Below, in pieces: positions 47,743 to 60,600 of a DNA stretch of 64,000 nucleotides. The stretch is taken from NCBI GenBank assembly GCA_002633005.1, contig NMRA01000240.1, positions 507,533-571,532 of the forward strand, given 5' to 3'. Every line of letters starts with the position of its first letter. Position 1 is the first letter of the stretch. The translations under genes and the position numbers were made by a program. The notes under the pieces were generated by a model that saw only the letters and a program-made list of their open reading frames with translations, was not told the origin of the DNA and did not search any database. Source of the DNA: Phoronis australis (lineage: Eukaryota; Phoronida; Phoronidae).

Positions 47743-48602
47743 CAACCGAGTCGCTTTTAAGTGAAAATTCAAAACACGTTCACTTCCTGCTACTGATGTG
47801 GGGGAACAACTATCTCTTACCCCCGCACATGCCCTTTGAAGTGGCGGTCTGGTTACAAAAGTGCTAGCGAAAACGCCAGTAGTTTTGGGGTAACACAAAC
47901 CTCCATCAAAACCCCAGAAAAGTCACCTTAATTGCGACCGCTCACATTACTACCTTTTTGCTGTTAGTATATCGCTGGCCAAATGTGTGAACGTTACGCC
48001 GTTAAATTTCGCCGCAAATAATTACTTTACGCCGCAAATAACTATTTTACGCCGAAAATAATTATTTTACGCCAAAACTACGGTAATTACTTTACGCCTT
48101 GAATAATTAATTAAAGTACGGGGATGTGGCTCATGAAGGAGATTCTTCATTTGAGCCCGCATGCGGAAAGGGGCAACAACTCTCTCCCCTCGGAAAATCT
48201 GTCCATCACTTAGAGAGAACTCGTCTAGTGCAGTGGAAGATTGTCTTCGTTCTGAGTCCATCCATTAGTTATAACATTAGCGAGTTGTTGAAGGTTTAAA
48301 TCTGACTTAGTGCTCTTTTTCAGCTCAGTAAGTCCATCGTGACATACTGGAGGCCATGTCGCAGACTAACCATACCAAAGTGCTTTCTCAGCAGTTGTTT
48401 TCTGTGTGGTTGCTCTTGACAGCGTGTCAGATATAAACATATCTTTACCAGGTTACCACCATGTTTCAAGACCGACTGCAATTAGTACAAATGAAATATT
48501 TTCGTACTTTTGACTAGTATTTTATTTCAGAATGAGGGAGGCGAACTTGACACTAGCAACGCCATCTATTGACTCGCGATGAGACTAAAAAATCGGAAAC
48601 AA
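47743..48602. other. No gene; TTTACGCCG repeat
   Basis: A short degenerate array (ATTACTTTACGCCGCAAATA-like, four to five copies) lies at about 48012-48105. Otherwise no coding sequence recognised. Confidence 0.5.
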
Positions 48603-48738
48603 CTGCGTTCCGGCGAAAACGCAAGAAATTCGCTAAAACTCAAGATCACGCGCTAAGTCTTCGCGATATCGTCACGTATTACAAGAGAAGCGTGTGATCA
48701 TAGTTTTATCGCGAGCGTCTTGTGTTTACTGAACGCAG
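48603..48738. mobile_element. Foldback MITE, copy 2
   Basis: Ends CTGCGTTC and GAACGCAG are inverted. The interior shares AACGCAAG, CTCAAGATCACGCG and CGCGTGATC-type arms with the 6.69-kb copy. Confidence 0.55.
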
Positions 48739-48911
48739 CTCAGATTTGTGGCGGGATGTGAGTTGACCAATCCTACATAAGTCACTGACTGGGATAGGCG
48801 ACAGTCTTCTAGGCTGACAGTTGGTTAGGTTTGGGTATGACCAGTCCAGGTTACCAGTATTTGACATTCCAACACAACGATACTTTTAGGTCGATACCAT
48901 TACTCGTTCCG

Positions 48912-48982
48912 ATAACGCAGCACTGAAAAAAGTGGGAGACTATACTCCACCGACCCCCAGCCCCTTAGGTGCGCCGCCCTGA
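48912..48982. mobile_element. GCAGCACTGAAAAAAGTGGG mini-element
   Basis: About 70 bp, from CGCAGCACTGAAAAAAG to GGTGCGCCGCC; same family as the pair at 42.65-42.79 kb. Confidence 0.55.
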
Positions 48983-50370
48983 TGTCAGTGTTAAACCGTG
49001 GCAACCGACATAGGTGTGGAAGCGGGGACGGTCGAGACATGAAAGACTGCGAATAGGGATAAGAGAGAAAGTTCAAGAAAACATTTCAAGAGCCAACTCG
49101 GTATCAGTGCATGGTTTACCCTTTGAGGGCCCTGGCCAGGACGTTGTTGTTGGGGTCTCCGTTTTTGCAGCATACATGTAAATCGTCTAAACGCCCTTGA
49201 AAACGTGCACTTTATCATTCATACGTATTTCGAAAAATCGAGAAAATTCGTAAAGCGAAGCCTTTACGGAGTATATTAATTCACTGGATTTTTAAATTCA
49301 ATAAGACAATTTTGCAAATGCAAAACTGTATTTTTCCAGAGGCCCTTCTCTAGCAAGGAATAACGGAGACAATTGTCGCTCTATTTTTTTGCTATTCCTC
49401 TAAATTGTATATCACACGAGAAAATTTTATGGCCTGACAGATTATATCAATTGCTGCGCATTTCCTGAGTTTTGAACATATAGATCTTTTCATATTTAGG
49501 GGCCCAGCCTTTGAAGGGGGTCATTGATGACATTCAAGTGGCCACCCTTTTCGTGTTTTTATTGACATATTCTAAGGGGCCGCTCACGAAGAGAGGGCCC
49601 AGTGTTAGAATCGATTACCTCTATTTTCCTGTTTTTCGTGAAATCGTACAACCGGTTTTCATGCTTAGCAAGGTCACTTCTTGTAGGGTCATACGATGAT
49701 GGAATAAACCTTTTTCAAGCTTAATAATGTTTATCCTTTCATCTTAGGTGTCCCATTTCAGACGGTACCCTCTCTCGGTGGGGCGGTTCGAGGGAATTGT
49801 CCCTTTGTCCGTCTATACATGTAAATCCGACACTGCCAAGTATTCAATAGGGGAACTTGGAATTCCAAATTCATCAAAACCACAAAAAATTCATGCACAG
49901 CGCAGAAGTATCAAGATATTTGACCGAAATCTATAACTAAAAAAATGTGGAAAATGCAATAGGATTGACCTCCATCGAAAAAGTGAAATTTTAAAAAAAA
50001 CGTCAAGACCACTATTAGTGAATTACACAAAAAGACTAATTCCGATGGTTAATTATAAAATAAAGTTACTTTTTCCCAATAGTATCACAATAATAGCATT
50101 TCTTTTGAAGATCGTTACTTGGAGTTGTTTGCAAGGAATTCAAAAAGACTGGGGACTACAATTTGTGATGACCGAATACAGGTGGAATACTCAAAGAACT
50201 CGCAATGATAAACAAATAGTTCAAGTATAACTCGTGTACCGTTATAGGTATCTCTGAAATGAGCAAAAATACACCTCGATAAGAATACCCCATCTCTCAT
50301 GATCCCCTGGTTGCCTGTCAAACAGCTGCTAGCATGCCTGCGGAAATTGCTTAGAACATTCCATTTGGCA
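48983..50370. other. No gene recognised
   Basis: AT-rich. A minus-strand stretch near 49130-49195 (CCKNGDPNNN) with a GTAAAC donor was considered as an exon but lacks a convincing acceptor and partner. Confidence 0.4.
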
Positions 50371-51046
50371 GACAAATTCGTTTGTTTCTGATTTACATGT
50401 TTTTGTATCTACGAAAATCGACAAATCCAGAGATGATTTTTGGCAATTAGAAAATAATATTTTAAGAAATAATAATGTTTCAGTGAATTTAGTTGCATTC
50501 TGAATTAGGAAAAACTCTATAATCCGATCCCCAAATAGTAAAGTACATTTGGACGATTTTTGCCTATCTAAAATAACTCTCAGACAGTTGATGAAATTCG
50601 GACAGTTCCCAAAAATATACTCGCAATTCAAATGACAATGAATGCATTGCTTTTTTAGTTAGGTAGAAGTTTTTTGGTTTAAACTTACAAACACGCGATC
50701 AAAAAGGAATTCAGTCATTAAATCAAGGTAAACGCATTGCTCATGGAATCGATTGTTGGTTTCTGATTTACATGTTTATAAATCTACGAAAATTGACTGA
50801 TTGAAGGATGATTTTTTGACAATTAGAAGCTAATCTTGTAAAAAATGACAATGCTTCAATGAAATTAGATGCAGGGTGACACTGAGAAAATTCGATAAAT
50901 CATCAGATCCCCAAATAGTAAAGTACACTAAAGGATTTTGTCTTTCTGAAATAAGTCTCAAGGACATTGATGAATGTCGGGCAGCTCTACAAAGTGTACC
51001 ACAATGTTCTCACAATTCCAATGATAATGAATTGATATTGACTTTT
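50370..51046 (-). pseudogene. Tandemly duplicated LINE reverse transcriptase tail fragments
   Basis: Two diverged copies of a segment of about 270-290 bp lie in tandem with a period near 385 bp (50370-50640 and 50755-51046). Both contain GATCCCCAAATAGTAAAGTACA. On the minus strand the first encodes NCEYIFGNCPNFINCLRVIL ... CTLLFGDRIIEF, resembling the post-RT region of non-LTR elements (E.IFWNC......FW, then IIFG). The second copy has the same TLLFGD motif with stops. A weak assignment. Confidence 0.4.
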
Positions 51047-51213
51047 TAACTAGATTAGTGGGTTTAAATTCACAAATCGTAGATCGAAAAATAATTTTAA
51101 GTACTTCATGTTAAATTAACAAAATTGCTCATTGCTCATCAACTTGGAAAGGGTGTCTGCACTTCCTTGATATTTTTAGTTTCCTGTAGTATTGCGCAAT
51201 GAATTTTTGTTCT

Positions 51214-51440
51214 TCAAAACAATCGTTTGCTTGCCAGTCGCGTGCATTCGACACAGACGGAGAACAATCGTTTGCTTGCCAGTCGCGTGCATACTACACA
51301 GACGGAGAACAATCGTTTGCTTGCCAGTCGCGTGCATACTACAAGAACAATCGTTTGCTTGCCAGTCGCGTGCATACTACACAGACGGAGAACAATCGTT
51401 TGCTTGCCAGTCGCGTGCATACTACACAGACGGAGAACGT
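51214..51440. repeat. 45-bp minisatellite, open in several frames
   Basis: Five copies of a 45-bp unit (AACAATCGTTTGCTTGCCAG, then TCGCGTGCATACTACACAGACGGAG), one copy missing part. The 45-bp period keeps several frames on both strands open. No splice or start context supports coding. Confidence 0.9.
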
Positions 51441-52071
51441 CTTGACTGGTGTAAACAACCAGTAGACCCACGCAGAATCTCAGAGATTCACGGAAACTGA
51501 ATTTGTACTCCAGGCGTTGAAGTGTGTACATTTTTGGGACACACTCCGTATCGTTTTCCCCAGCCACCAGAAGCTGGACTACCGGCCGTGTATTCTGAAA
51601 TGGCCCCAAAGGCACTATGCACCAGGGACCTCGGGACCTCACCTCTCCAGAAAATTCCTTCAAAGAATGGCCATAATAAAATGAACTTTTCCCGAAACTG
51701 GATCATAATAAAACAAATCTTGACCTCAGAGCCATCTGCCGGTCTCAAGTGAATAATAGCTGAGCTGACCTGCAGCTAGCTCTAGTTCATCGCATTTCAT
51801 ATTAATTTTTTCACACTGTTAGCTGTCAGCTACAGTTACTGAGGCAGCTCCCAGCTACCTGTCAGTGCACTGGCCCAAGCCTCATTCTTACTCTCCGTGA
51901 AACTTTGTTGCGGTTCACGGGTTACTCAAATCCTGATGGCTGCATCCTCGGGATTGCCCCACCTATAGCGGACGTGTTGGGGGGAGGGGTTCAGTACAAA
52001 TGTGGCGGCATCCGGAGAACGGGGTGTGGTGGTGATAGGAAGGGGCAGTTTGGCAAAGTCGAATTGGTTTG
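51441..52071. other. No gene recognised before the gap
   Basis: Open frames around 51500-51750 on both strands have no recognisable domain. Confidence 0.4.
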
Positions 52072-52290
52072 NNNNNNNNNNNNNNNNNNNNNNNNNNNNN
52101 NNNNNNNNNNNNNNNNNNNNNNNNNNNNNNNNNNNNNNNNNNNNNNNNNNNNNNNNNNNNNNNNNNNNNNNNNNNNNNNNNNNNNNNNNNNNNNNNNNNN
52201 NNNNNNNNNNNNNNNNNNNNNNNNNNNNNNNNNNNNNNNNNNNNNNNNNNNNNNNNNNNNNNNNNNNNNNNNNNNNNNNNNNNNNNNNNN
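52072..52290. other. Assembly gap (Ns)
   Basis: 219 consecutive undetermined bases. Frames read through it are meaningless. Confidence 1.
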
Positions 52291-54150
52291 TCAAATCCAA
52301 TTTTCAATATGTGAGAAGATAAGCATCTTGCTGGCGAGAGTCTTTTCTGTTGATGTTTTTCAATGTTAACACTAAGTTGAGGATGAGTTATGAACGGTGT
52401 TTTATGAATTTTCTGAACTACTGCAGCGTGGGACTGATTGGATCGGATGTACATTGTGCCTTGTTTGGCCATTTGTTATCTCACTCCAAAAGTTCACAAA
52501 AGAATCTTTTGAAAACAATATTGGTGTGTTCCTTTAATTATGTTGCCGTAGAGAGTATTTACTATCCTGACAACAAGAGGCAATGAAATTATTGCAAATG
52601 ATTCTACAAAAGGACCACACCTTGGCTCAGCATTCATTTCCATTGAGCATACACAATGTCTGAATCGCCGTCTGTGTCAGTCATTTGTGTTTTCTGCAAT
52701 GGGCGTGAATGCAGAACCAAATGTGTGATGACCGCGCGCGTCAATTTTTATTGCTACATAGACACAAGAATTGAGAATAAATACATGTCAAGTGTGCAGT
52801 AATTTATAATGCGAAAAAAATGTGTCCAAGATTACCAAGCATTTGAAATTTTAGTAAAAGTAGCATCAAAATGGATGTCTTTGCCTTTAACAGTGTGCTT
52901 TACACCCTGTGTTCCAGGTATTATGAGAAAAAATGGTTATTCCGGGACTCTTAAACCAACCTTTTAGCTTGAAGTACACGCAGCGTGTCAATTTTGACGT
53001 ATGAACCCGAAAGCCTAGACAACAACAAAATAGAGCTGGCGACTCATAGAAGCTCAAAACTTTTTTCTTTGTAGTAAAACGAGCATCGTTATTTTAAACA
53101 AAACGCTGATAATTTAAATAATTGACTCTCTTTGTACAGCGTCCACATGTTGTCCGATAGCAAGACATGTTTGAAAATCCCATGTGAACGCTCGTCAGAC
53201 GTCTGATCAGCCTTCTTATCGTCTGACCAAAAATCAGACGGCAAATCAGCCTTCTTATCGCAAGAAGCCTACATTAACATTAAACCCCGTAAAGATGTGG
53301 AATTTCTATGAGTAAGAGGGGTCGTTTGATGAAGAGGCAGATCAACCCAATATTCACAAAGGCGTCTCATATAAATGATGGCCTACAGGCGTATTTGCGA
53401 CGGCATTGAGCTTGTTCTAATTTATCCACAGAGGTGACAGCGCTGACTGGTGTGCAACATTTGAATTTTGCTTCTTTATCGTCAATATTTATATTATTGA
53501 CAGTCAATAATTCCCATCTCATCATGTGGATCATCATTGCTATCATGTTCAGCGCAAGTCTTGAACGCCGCCAAAGTTTTGCAATAAATTTTCTCTGATA
53601 TAATCGTGTTGAAATAAGAGTGAATAAAGCTCAACTATCTCTTGTGGCTGTTGCGTTTATCTCGTCTATAGTTCTGATAATGAAAAGTGTGAAGAGAGGG
53701 CCACTAGAGTAACTTCTCTGCTTACACTAGAGTTCGTTGTGCAAGTGCATATCGCCAATTTGGTCAATAGACGAAAGAAAAGACTTTTCGTGCGTGCATT
53801 GAGATAACCTAATTTTCTCTGTTCGCCATGCCATTCCCTTTATCACAACTGGTGGAAGCAATATATCATTACCCTTTTTAGTTTAGCCACATCAGTTAGA
53901 AGTCGGGTTGCTCTTATTTGTTCCTCGCAACAGTGGGAGCTTATTTCGATGTGTTAGAACTACAACAAGGAAGAAAGTAATGCGTGGGACATCCAACAGT
54001 AACATATATGCGACAGGAGTCTAGCGGTGTTCCTTCCCATTCTCGCCACCACCCGTAATTACATGATGCTCTGGTGGGCTTCGCAATCTCGCCACTAAGA
54101 GAAGTGCGTGATTACTTATGAAGCGCCAAAAAGAGTGCCTTCTGGGTGTT
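52291..54150. other. No gene recognised
   Basis: AT-rich; a short local repeat (TCAGCCTTCTTATCG twice, 53208-53265). No coding signal. Confidence 0.45.
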
Positions 54151-54164
54151 GACTCTTTGTCCTT

Positions 54165-54700
54165 AATCAACGCGTCAGCATTGCTTATCAACGAGCTGAA
54201 TTAGGTATCCAACGCACTGAATTGGCTCTTAATGATTATCTTTCTCGTGAACGCGCATCGCTTAAGTACCGTTTACACTTCAAAAGTTGACACGGATCAG
54301 CTGACACGGAACGAGTGGTTCCAGTGTGTAAACGGCACTGACACGGAGCAAATTGACACAGTGGTGACAAATTTTGACACCCGTTTGGTAGGTAGAGTAA
54401 TTTGCACTCGAACATCTTGCTCCGTGTCTATTATATGTCTAAACGCGTAACTGGGGCAAGACGGAAAGGATCACCTCTGTTGCACTTGCCTAATGACTTA
54501 CGTACGGGTTCTTTGTCTCCGCAACTCTCCGTGTCAGTTGTGCCGGGCCAAAAGTTGATGTCTAAACAGGGTTCTAGACAACGCCCTGAATTAGTTAAGC
54601 GACGCACTGAATTGGTTCTTAAAACGGTAATCTTTGCGCTCTTAGTCAACGCGCACTGTTGCTTAACGCGTATTATTGCTTATTCAACGCGCTATGTCCA
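54165..54700. repeat. Duplicated flanks around a GTTTACAC inverted-repeat insert
   Basis: Segments near 54170-54255 and 54585-54695 are diverged copies (CGACGCACTGAATTGG-TCTTAA..., CAACGCG...). They flank a middle with CCGTTTACACTT and GTGTAAACGGC in inverse orientation. Probably a compound MITE or an insertion with duplicated flank; boundaries uncertain. Confidence 0.4.
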
Positions 54701-55131
54701 ATGAAAGACATTTTCATAGTCACGCGAGAAGACAGCACAGACGAAACATGGTCGTGGTGAAGCGCATTCTTCGAAACTGGCCTAGCACGCATGATGAAAG
54801 TATTCTGCTATTTTGAGATTTGAGAGCACGGGCGTGATTCGACTATATGAAATGATTAAAAGTAGGCGTTGAATAAGAGCAGAAATGTATTTGTTTAAGA
54901 AGCATTTCAGTGGGTTAAATAATTAATGCTAAGCTTTGATTAAACCAAAATGCGCGTTGAATATCGTGCACATTTCAACGCCAAGAACGGTAATTTTAAG
55001 AACCCCAGCTTTGCATGGCGATCCATAACTTCCTCACTGCTTAACTGCTTCGATCGGAGTCACCCAATCAATGATGTTGATAAATCATTTCAAGGGCTAT
55101 CAAAGAAGTGGCATTTGTTTTTCTCAAGGTC

Positions 55132-55392
55132 TTACCGCTCTCGAGATATTCGTGATTTTTGGTCTCCAGGTAAATGAGTTTTGCCGTATCTTCCCATGCG
55201 GTCAAAAACGAACATGTTTAAGTACAAATTAAAACTCCGAAATTCTGAAACTGTCTTGGGGAGGGATACCTCGACTCCCTTGAGAGTCTTATCCCGGCCG
55301 GGTCGAGTGCCCACGTACGGTCGAGCATTTGTTAGCACGAAGATGCCGATTATAAAGAAAATCTTGCAACTCGATATACAGAAAACTGTCAT
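55132..55392 (-). CDS. Small secreted peptide precursor ending in RYGK (NPY/NPF- or RYamide-like candidate)
   Basis: A single 86-codon minus frame from the ATG at 55392. Residues 1-23 form a good signal peptide (MTVFCISSCKIFFIIGIFVL, then TNA). The following 47 residues start RPYVGTRPGR and end SFNLYLNMFVFDRMGRYGK, where G-K is an amidation and cleavage signal. Cleavage after the monobasic PGR would leave exactly 36 residues ending RY-amide, the NPY-family length, with a YLN.. helix-like C-terminal half as in NPY (YIN...RQRYGK). Against this: the signal is GKT rather than GKR, the PP-fold prolines are not clear, and the intron usual in NPY/NPF genes near the C-terminal Arg is absent. A luqin/RYamide-type precursor or a chance frame are alternatives. 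Confidence 0.4.
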   Translation of the reverse strand: MTVFCISSCKIFFIIGIFVLTNARPYVGTRPGRDKTLKGVEVSLPKTVSEFRSFNLYLNMFVFDRMGRYGKTHLPGDQKSRISRER

Positions 55393-55396
55393 ATAG

Positions 55397-57030
55397 ACTA
55401 CTTTGAGAGGACTCAATAGGTCAAGTGTTCACAGTTTTCTAAACCACATGTTTATCATGTGCACCTAAAAATGACCAGCCTTGTACACAAACCTTATATA
55501 CTGAGAAATGTACGTAATTCAGTGAGTTTTGTTGCAGGTTGAAATTCGATTTCATTTAGCCCAAACAGCGATTTCACTCAGTCGATGATTTTTGATAAGC
55601 TGAAGTAAGCAATAGCAGATCTAGAGTTTCACAAGAAAGCAACCACAATTTTCGAATGGAAAGAAATGCTCGAGTTCAGGAGGCCCTAACTCCCGACTGG
55701 AAGAGCTGTTTAAGAAACCGATGCTTCAGTGCATGTTGAAGTAGGAAGATGAAATTCGGGCAATTCTATAGCGTGTGTTCCCTCAAACAATACAATAAAG
55801 TACAGATATGTATATGCTTACAAAAATTCACATTTGACACTCGTTGCTGGGATGCCCCAAAGTAACTGAAAAGCGGTGGAGACTAAAATTTGTAGCAACC
55901 TACGGAAACATTACAATATGAACGCAAAATCACGAGTTTTGACAGAGTTTACGATTTTTAGCACTTAACAGAGTGGCATAGCCCCCTTGGGGAGATGTTG
56001 TCGTTTCACGTACAGGTCAACCGTCTAGTCCAATGACGGACTCTGCCTTGGTCCCCCTTCGGACCTCATAGTCCGAGGTCCCACTTAGGAGTCGACCTGA
56101 GTGTCAACATTCAAGGTGAAATAGCAGTAAACAGGTCCTTTCAATGATGTGCTCCATTGTTGCAAGGCTAGCAGAGGTCGATGTATAACTGCATCACAAT
56201 GAATGACTGGCTGGACCCACCCAGCTGAATCATCCATTCAAGGAAAGGAATAGGGAAATATAACTTTTGGCACATTCCATGATCAACATCTCTCTCTACT
56301 ACTTAAGAATTTAATTTCATTTAAAAGTTTACGAGTTTATCCTAGGATTAATCATCATTAATATAATGTGATAAACACTCCAAAAAGGTCGTGACAAATG
56401 ATTCGCAGTTTCCTGTCACCCTTTCCCGACAAATTCAGGCAAAATGTTTCAAGGTACTTTTCCACCCTTTACCGCAGAACGTCTGATACGACGTATCGTC
56501 CACACCAATCAAAATGATTTTACAAAAACACATAAAAACATGTATTGCGTAGATCCAGTCCAGGTTAAGCATTTGTTCGGCATAATATAAATATATAAAT
56601 TAGAAGAAAGATGATACTAAGTTTGGTGGCACCTAGATGATATACAACTATTATTAAAATCTCTTGGTCTTTTTACACCGAACTCTTGTCTATTACATTG
56701 TCGTGACGTCTTCGGTCGGTCTATTCTCCGGCCATCGTCAAATGTTCCTGCGTTCTTAACACAAGCACGGATATTTGGTACACTCATAATAGTTGTAACT
56801 CGCCACGATATCAGAGAGGTTTTAGAAAGTCATTACTAGAAGGTATGGTAGATAAGAAGCCAACAAGACAATAACATACAATACATAGTAAATGTGATAG
56901 TATTCAGTTGAATTACATCAACTTAAACAAATAAAACACAAACATTTTTGAACTGCGTGTTGCGTTCACTGTTAATCGTATTAATGATGTGTAAAAACAT
57001 TTTTATTTTTTAAAGCATCGGTGACTTGCA
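55397..57030. other. No gene recognised
   Basis: Upstream side of the candidate peptide gene and general intergenic sequence. Runs such as GGTCCCCCTTCGGACCTCAT near 56050 hint at an unidentified element. Confidence 0.4.
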
Positions 57031-57035
57031 ATGTC

Positions 57036-57118
57036 TGGTCCTCGACCAGTGGCAGCCATTATTGTAACCAATGTCGGTTTACTGAACAAAATCTCATGGG
57101 CAGAAGGAAATAGTCGTA
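57036..57118 (+). other. Possible 5' UTR exon
   Basis: An 83-bp segment with a TTTTTTAAAG acceptor-like left edge and a GTAAGT donor. It contains an ATG and 28 open codons (MSGPRPVAAIIVTNVGLLNK...). Splicing to an acceptor near 57533 would stop after three more codons, making this a short upstream ORF in a leader exon of the secreted-protein gene below. Speculative. Confidence 0.25.
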
Positions 57119-57614
57119 AGTGAATCAATATTAAACGGAGTATTTGCTATCTGGCTTGGCGCTGTTTTTTACATTGAATGTACATCGTATTTTTGTATAT
57201 GACAACACAACAATGTCTAACTGCACGAACCACTGATCTTGAATACATTTTGCTCTTCCAAGCAGAAAGACAACCTACTCTCAATAGCTCACAGTACGTA
57301 CACCGCTTGTGACTGAATAGAAAGCGAGTTGCTGCTGCAAATACCTATATTGTTTACTTTTGTCCTGTGAGCGTGAGCTATTGTGAAGATTTCTCGTTCT
57401 ACTCATTGGCTGACGCAGTGAATGAGAAAAGGGTGTAGCACACAACTCGCGGTCGTGTGATTTCGTGAGGCCACGAGCACTTCACACCAACGTTCTTCAT
57501 CTAGACGGACTGCACGGGATAGTGCGTGTAAATTATTCCAGATCAATACTGACAAAGGTATTACCTGTCCATCGGATCTCGGGGTCATTGCCTTACTCAG
57601 GAGTTCTGATCACG

Positions 57615-60600
57615 ATGGGACATCGTCCCGATGTCACCCGTTTGGGTGTGGTGGTCTTTTTTGGTATTTTCATCGCTTTGGGATCCCTTACGGTGAGTTT
57701 AAGGTGTAAAACGAATTGGTTTAATGTTACATTTCGATACTGAATCCTGTTTTAATGTCAGTTTCATCAGGTAGCATCAGGTAATCGATGACTGCTCTAT
57801 TTCGTAGCTCCACTAAGCACATTGCTTGTGTTATCTGGTTTTGCCTGACAAGACTCGAGCTTTTGACAGCATACATAAAATGTCGACAGATTTGTTGCTT
57901 TTCGATGGACAGTGTGCTGTCGTGAAACTTTTAAGTATACAATGATGGAGTTTTAGTCGATCGATTTGCGATCATATTCACACGTGTTATTTTGCTTATG
58001 TAACCGCGCATACGCATATGACCTATTGAATGATTCAACCGCAGGTCCACCCATTTCTGATTTGTACTCGTGAGAAGCGGTTTCACAATCTTGGTATCAT
58101 CAGCAGACAAATTGACGAAGAACGGTCATTTGTGTGTGTAAGCAAGGAATAATCACACATACAATCCAAGAAATTGTTCTCCACTAACCACAAGTCCGTT
58201 TCGCAATGCATTATTTGTCCGATACCTAGGAACTTAGCTATTCCGTAAGGCCCGATATTGGTTTTCATAAGGAATTCGGTACTCGCGAAATCAGATTTTT
58301 AGCAATCGTTTCAGGGTTGACATAAAGATACAAATTACAATACATAACGACCTGAGGACTCTTCAGGTAAAAACGCGAATGGACGCAACTTCAGAGATCT
58401 CCGGGGGTGATCTAAAATAACTTGGAAAGTTCTAATATTCTAAAATACATCAACATTGCACGATGACTTGGGGAGTGGCATTTTTGAACAACTGAGTTGA
58501 TTACACAACATGTTGTCTATATGGGATATTTGGTTGGCCCTGACGAAGACATTTTAATGTCACTAACGTATCAATGAATATTATGGTCTTTTTAAAGCAC
58601 ACATAGACATTGCTGGAGCTGACTGTTTCTTCAGGTCATATCGGTGTGTTATGTTTTTTTTTTTTAAAGTTTCGTTCTATCCGTACATCGATTATCCTTT
58701 TATTTTATTACATTTAACATAGGCTTATCTCTCTTACTTTCACCATTAGTCTTGTCTCTCTTCCTTGTGTTATATTGCGGAATGTCATTGTTGATATGTT
58801 GTATTGTGTTATATTGCGGACGGTCGTTTTTAAAAAAAATCTATCAATAAATCAAGTCACGGGTATCCATTTTTCTACGATCCACCTCCAAGTAGGAAAC
58901 GCCACCCAATTTTCTAAACAGATCTCGCGACCTTGGGAAGGCAGGAGGAGTGTTAAAGGCATGTCGACTTGTCAATGTGATACTTGTGCGCACCCGGAAG
59001 GGGGACTCGGGAGGGCTCGAACGAGCCCCCATTTGGCGAAGTGGGCAAAAAAAGTCCACCTCAGAGAAGCAATAAGTCCGAGAAAACGAGACAAAAGTCC
59101 ACAGGAAATAGGAAGTAGGTCTGAACGTTGTACCCCGTTTTTTATTTATTTTTTTATTTTTAGCCCCCCCTTTTTCAGTAAAAGGTCCACATACTGAAAA
59201 ATTCGAGCCCCCCTGTATTTTAGGCTGGGTGCGCGCATGTGATATCATATGTTGACTGAAATAAATTGCATTTTGAACAGGACGACTTCACTGCCGCATT
59301 TGGTGGGTTAGAACTTATTATTTCACAGAAGTGAGAGTAAAGCTATGGTCACAACCCGCCGTGCGTGTTTATTGTTCGTACGTTTTCTGCGGACGCCACG
59401 GGCACCACGTTTTTCTGAAAACGTGAGTAGGGAGTGGCAAGCGCAGGGAGGACGTACGTCACACGTACTGCCGTGAATCTGTAATGCGAACGCAGCTTGC
59501 ACGCAGAGAAAGTTCTGCATGCACTAAAAGTGCTACGTCGTGTCTGCGTTCTCCTGCGTATTCACCAAAACGCACGGAGGCCGTACTTGCCACGTACGGA
59601 TCGCCAAATTTCCCCCACGTTTTTACACGTAGACAGCACGCACTTGCACGTACGGCGGGTTGTGACCAAGGCTTTAGCTGTCATATATCGGGTTTTACCT
59701 TAAGATATACCAAGTGATGTGAATTATTCATGTACCCTAGTCAATACAGTTACATATTTAGACAGTCAATGTCTGTGCTCTCACGCACAAAACTAAAAAT
59801 CTCCATGTTTACTACTCATTTGCGTTTGTTTTCTCGACAGCTATTGAATAAATTTCAACTGTTCCGTATTTGGCGGGGCCGTCCAGCTTTTTGAAACTTT
59901 TTGGACGGCATCCACGCGGCGATATTTACAGTCCATGGTGACGTTGTGTTGATGTGTGGCTGCATATTTTCTCACTGGAGTCTATACCCCTATTTTCCGT
60001 TCCATTTCACAGGCATTACTAATAAAAAAAAAAAACAAAAACAAGTTTTTGCCACGATATTTTTGGGTGTTGCCATTTTCTTCCTGTAGTTCGACCTAGA
60101 TTCATTTGTATCTCTTTCCATTGTTCATAAAAACACGGTCTCGGCACAATGTTTCCGGGTGTTGTAATTTTGTTCTTGTGGTTTGGTCTAGATCCAGATG
60201 TCCCACTTTTTCACTTTGGAGTGATGTCAATGTTGACAATTATTTTATTGTTTTCCTAAAACCGCTTTGATGTGGCGAGGTGGTAACATGTCTAAAATTT
60301 ATTGGTCTGTTTACACCAACCGAATCATATGCGGTGTAAGTGGTTAGAAGTGGACTATCAAACTAAAGGTGTCACGTTCAACCCCAGCGCCAAGAAAAGT
60401 GAAATTAAAAAGGTACTCACCCTGTACCATACGTCCGTCATTGTTCTTCTAATAGCACTGTACTTGAAGATGACCGAAAAATGGTCGACCCGAAACATCG
60501 TGCCAGTGTAAATAGGTTAGTGGTTGGTGTGAATAAGTTAATGTATTTCAAAAATAATCTCCTGATTTTGTTGTGAATTTGATAATGGTGGTAAACGTGG

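Noticed and set aside
51905-52472. Long frames on both strands around 52 kb
   Set aside because: They consist mainly of undetermined bases in the assembly gap.
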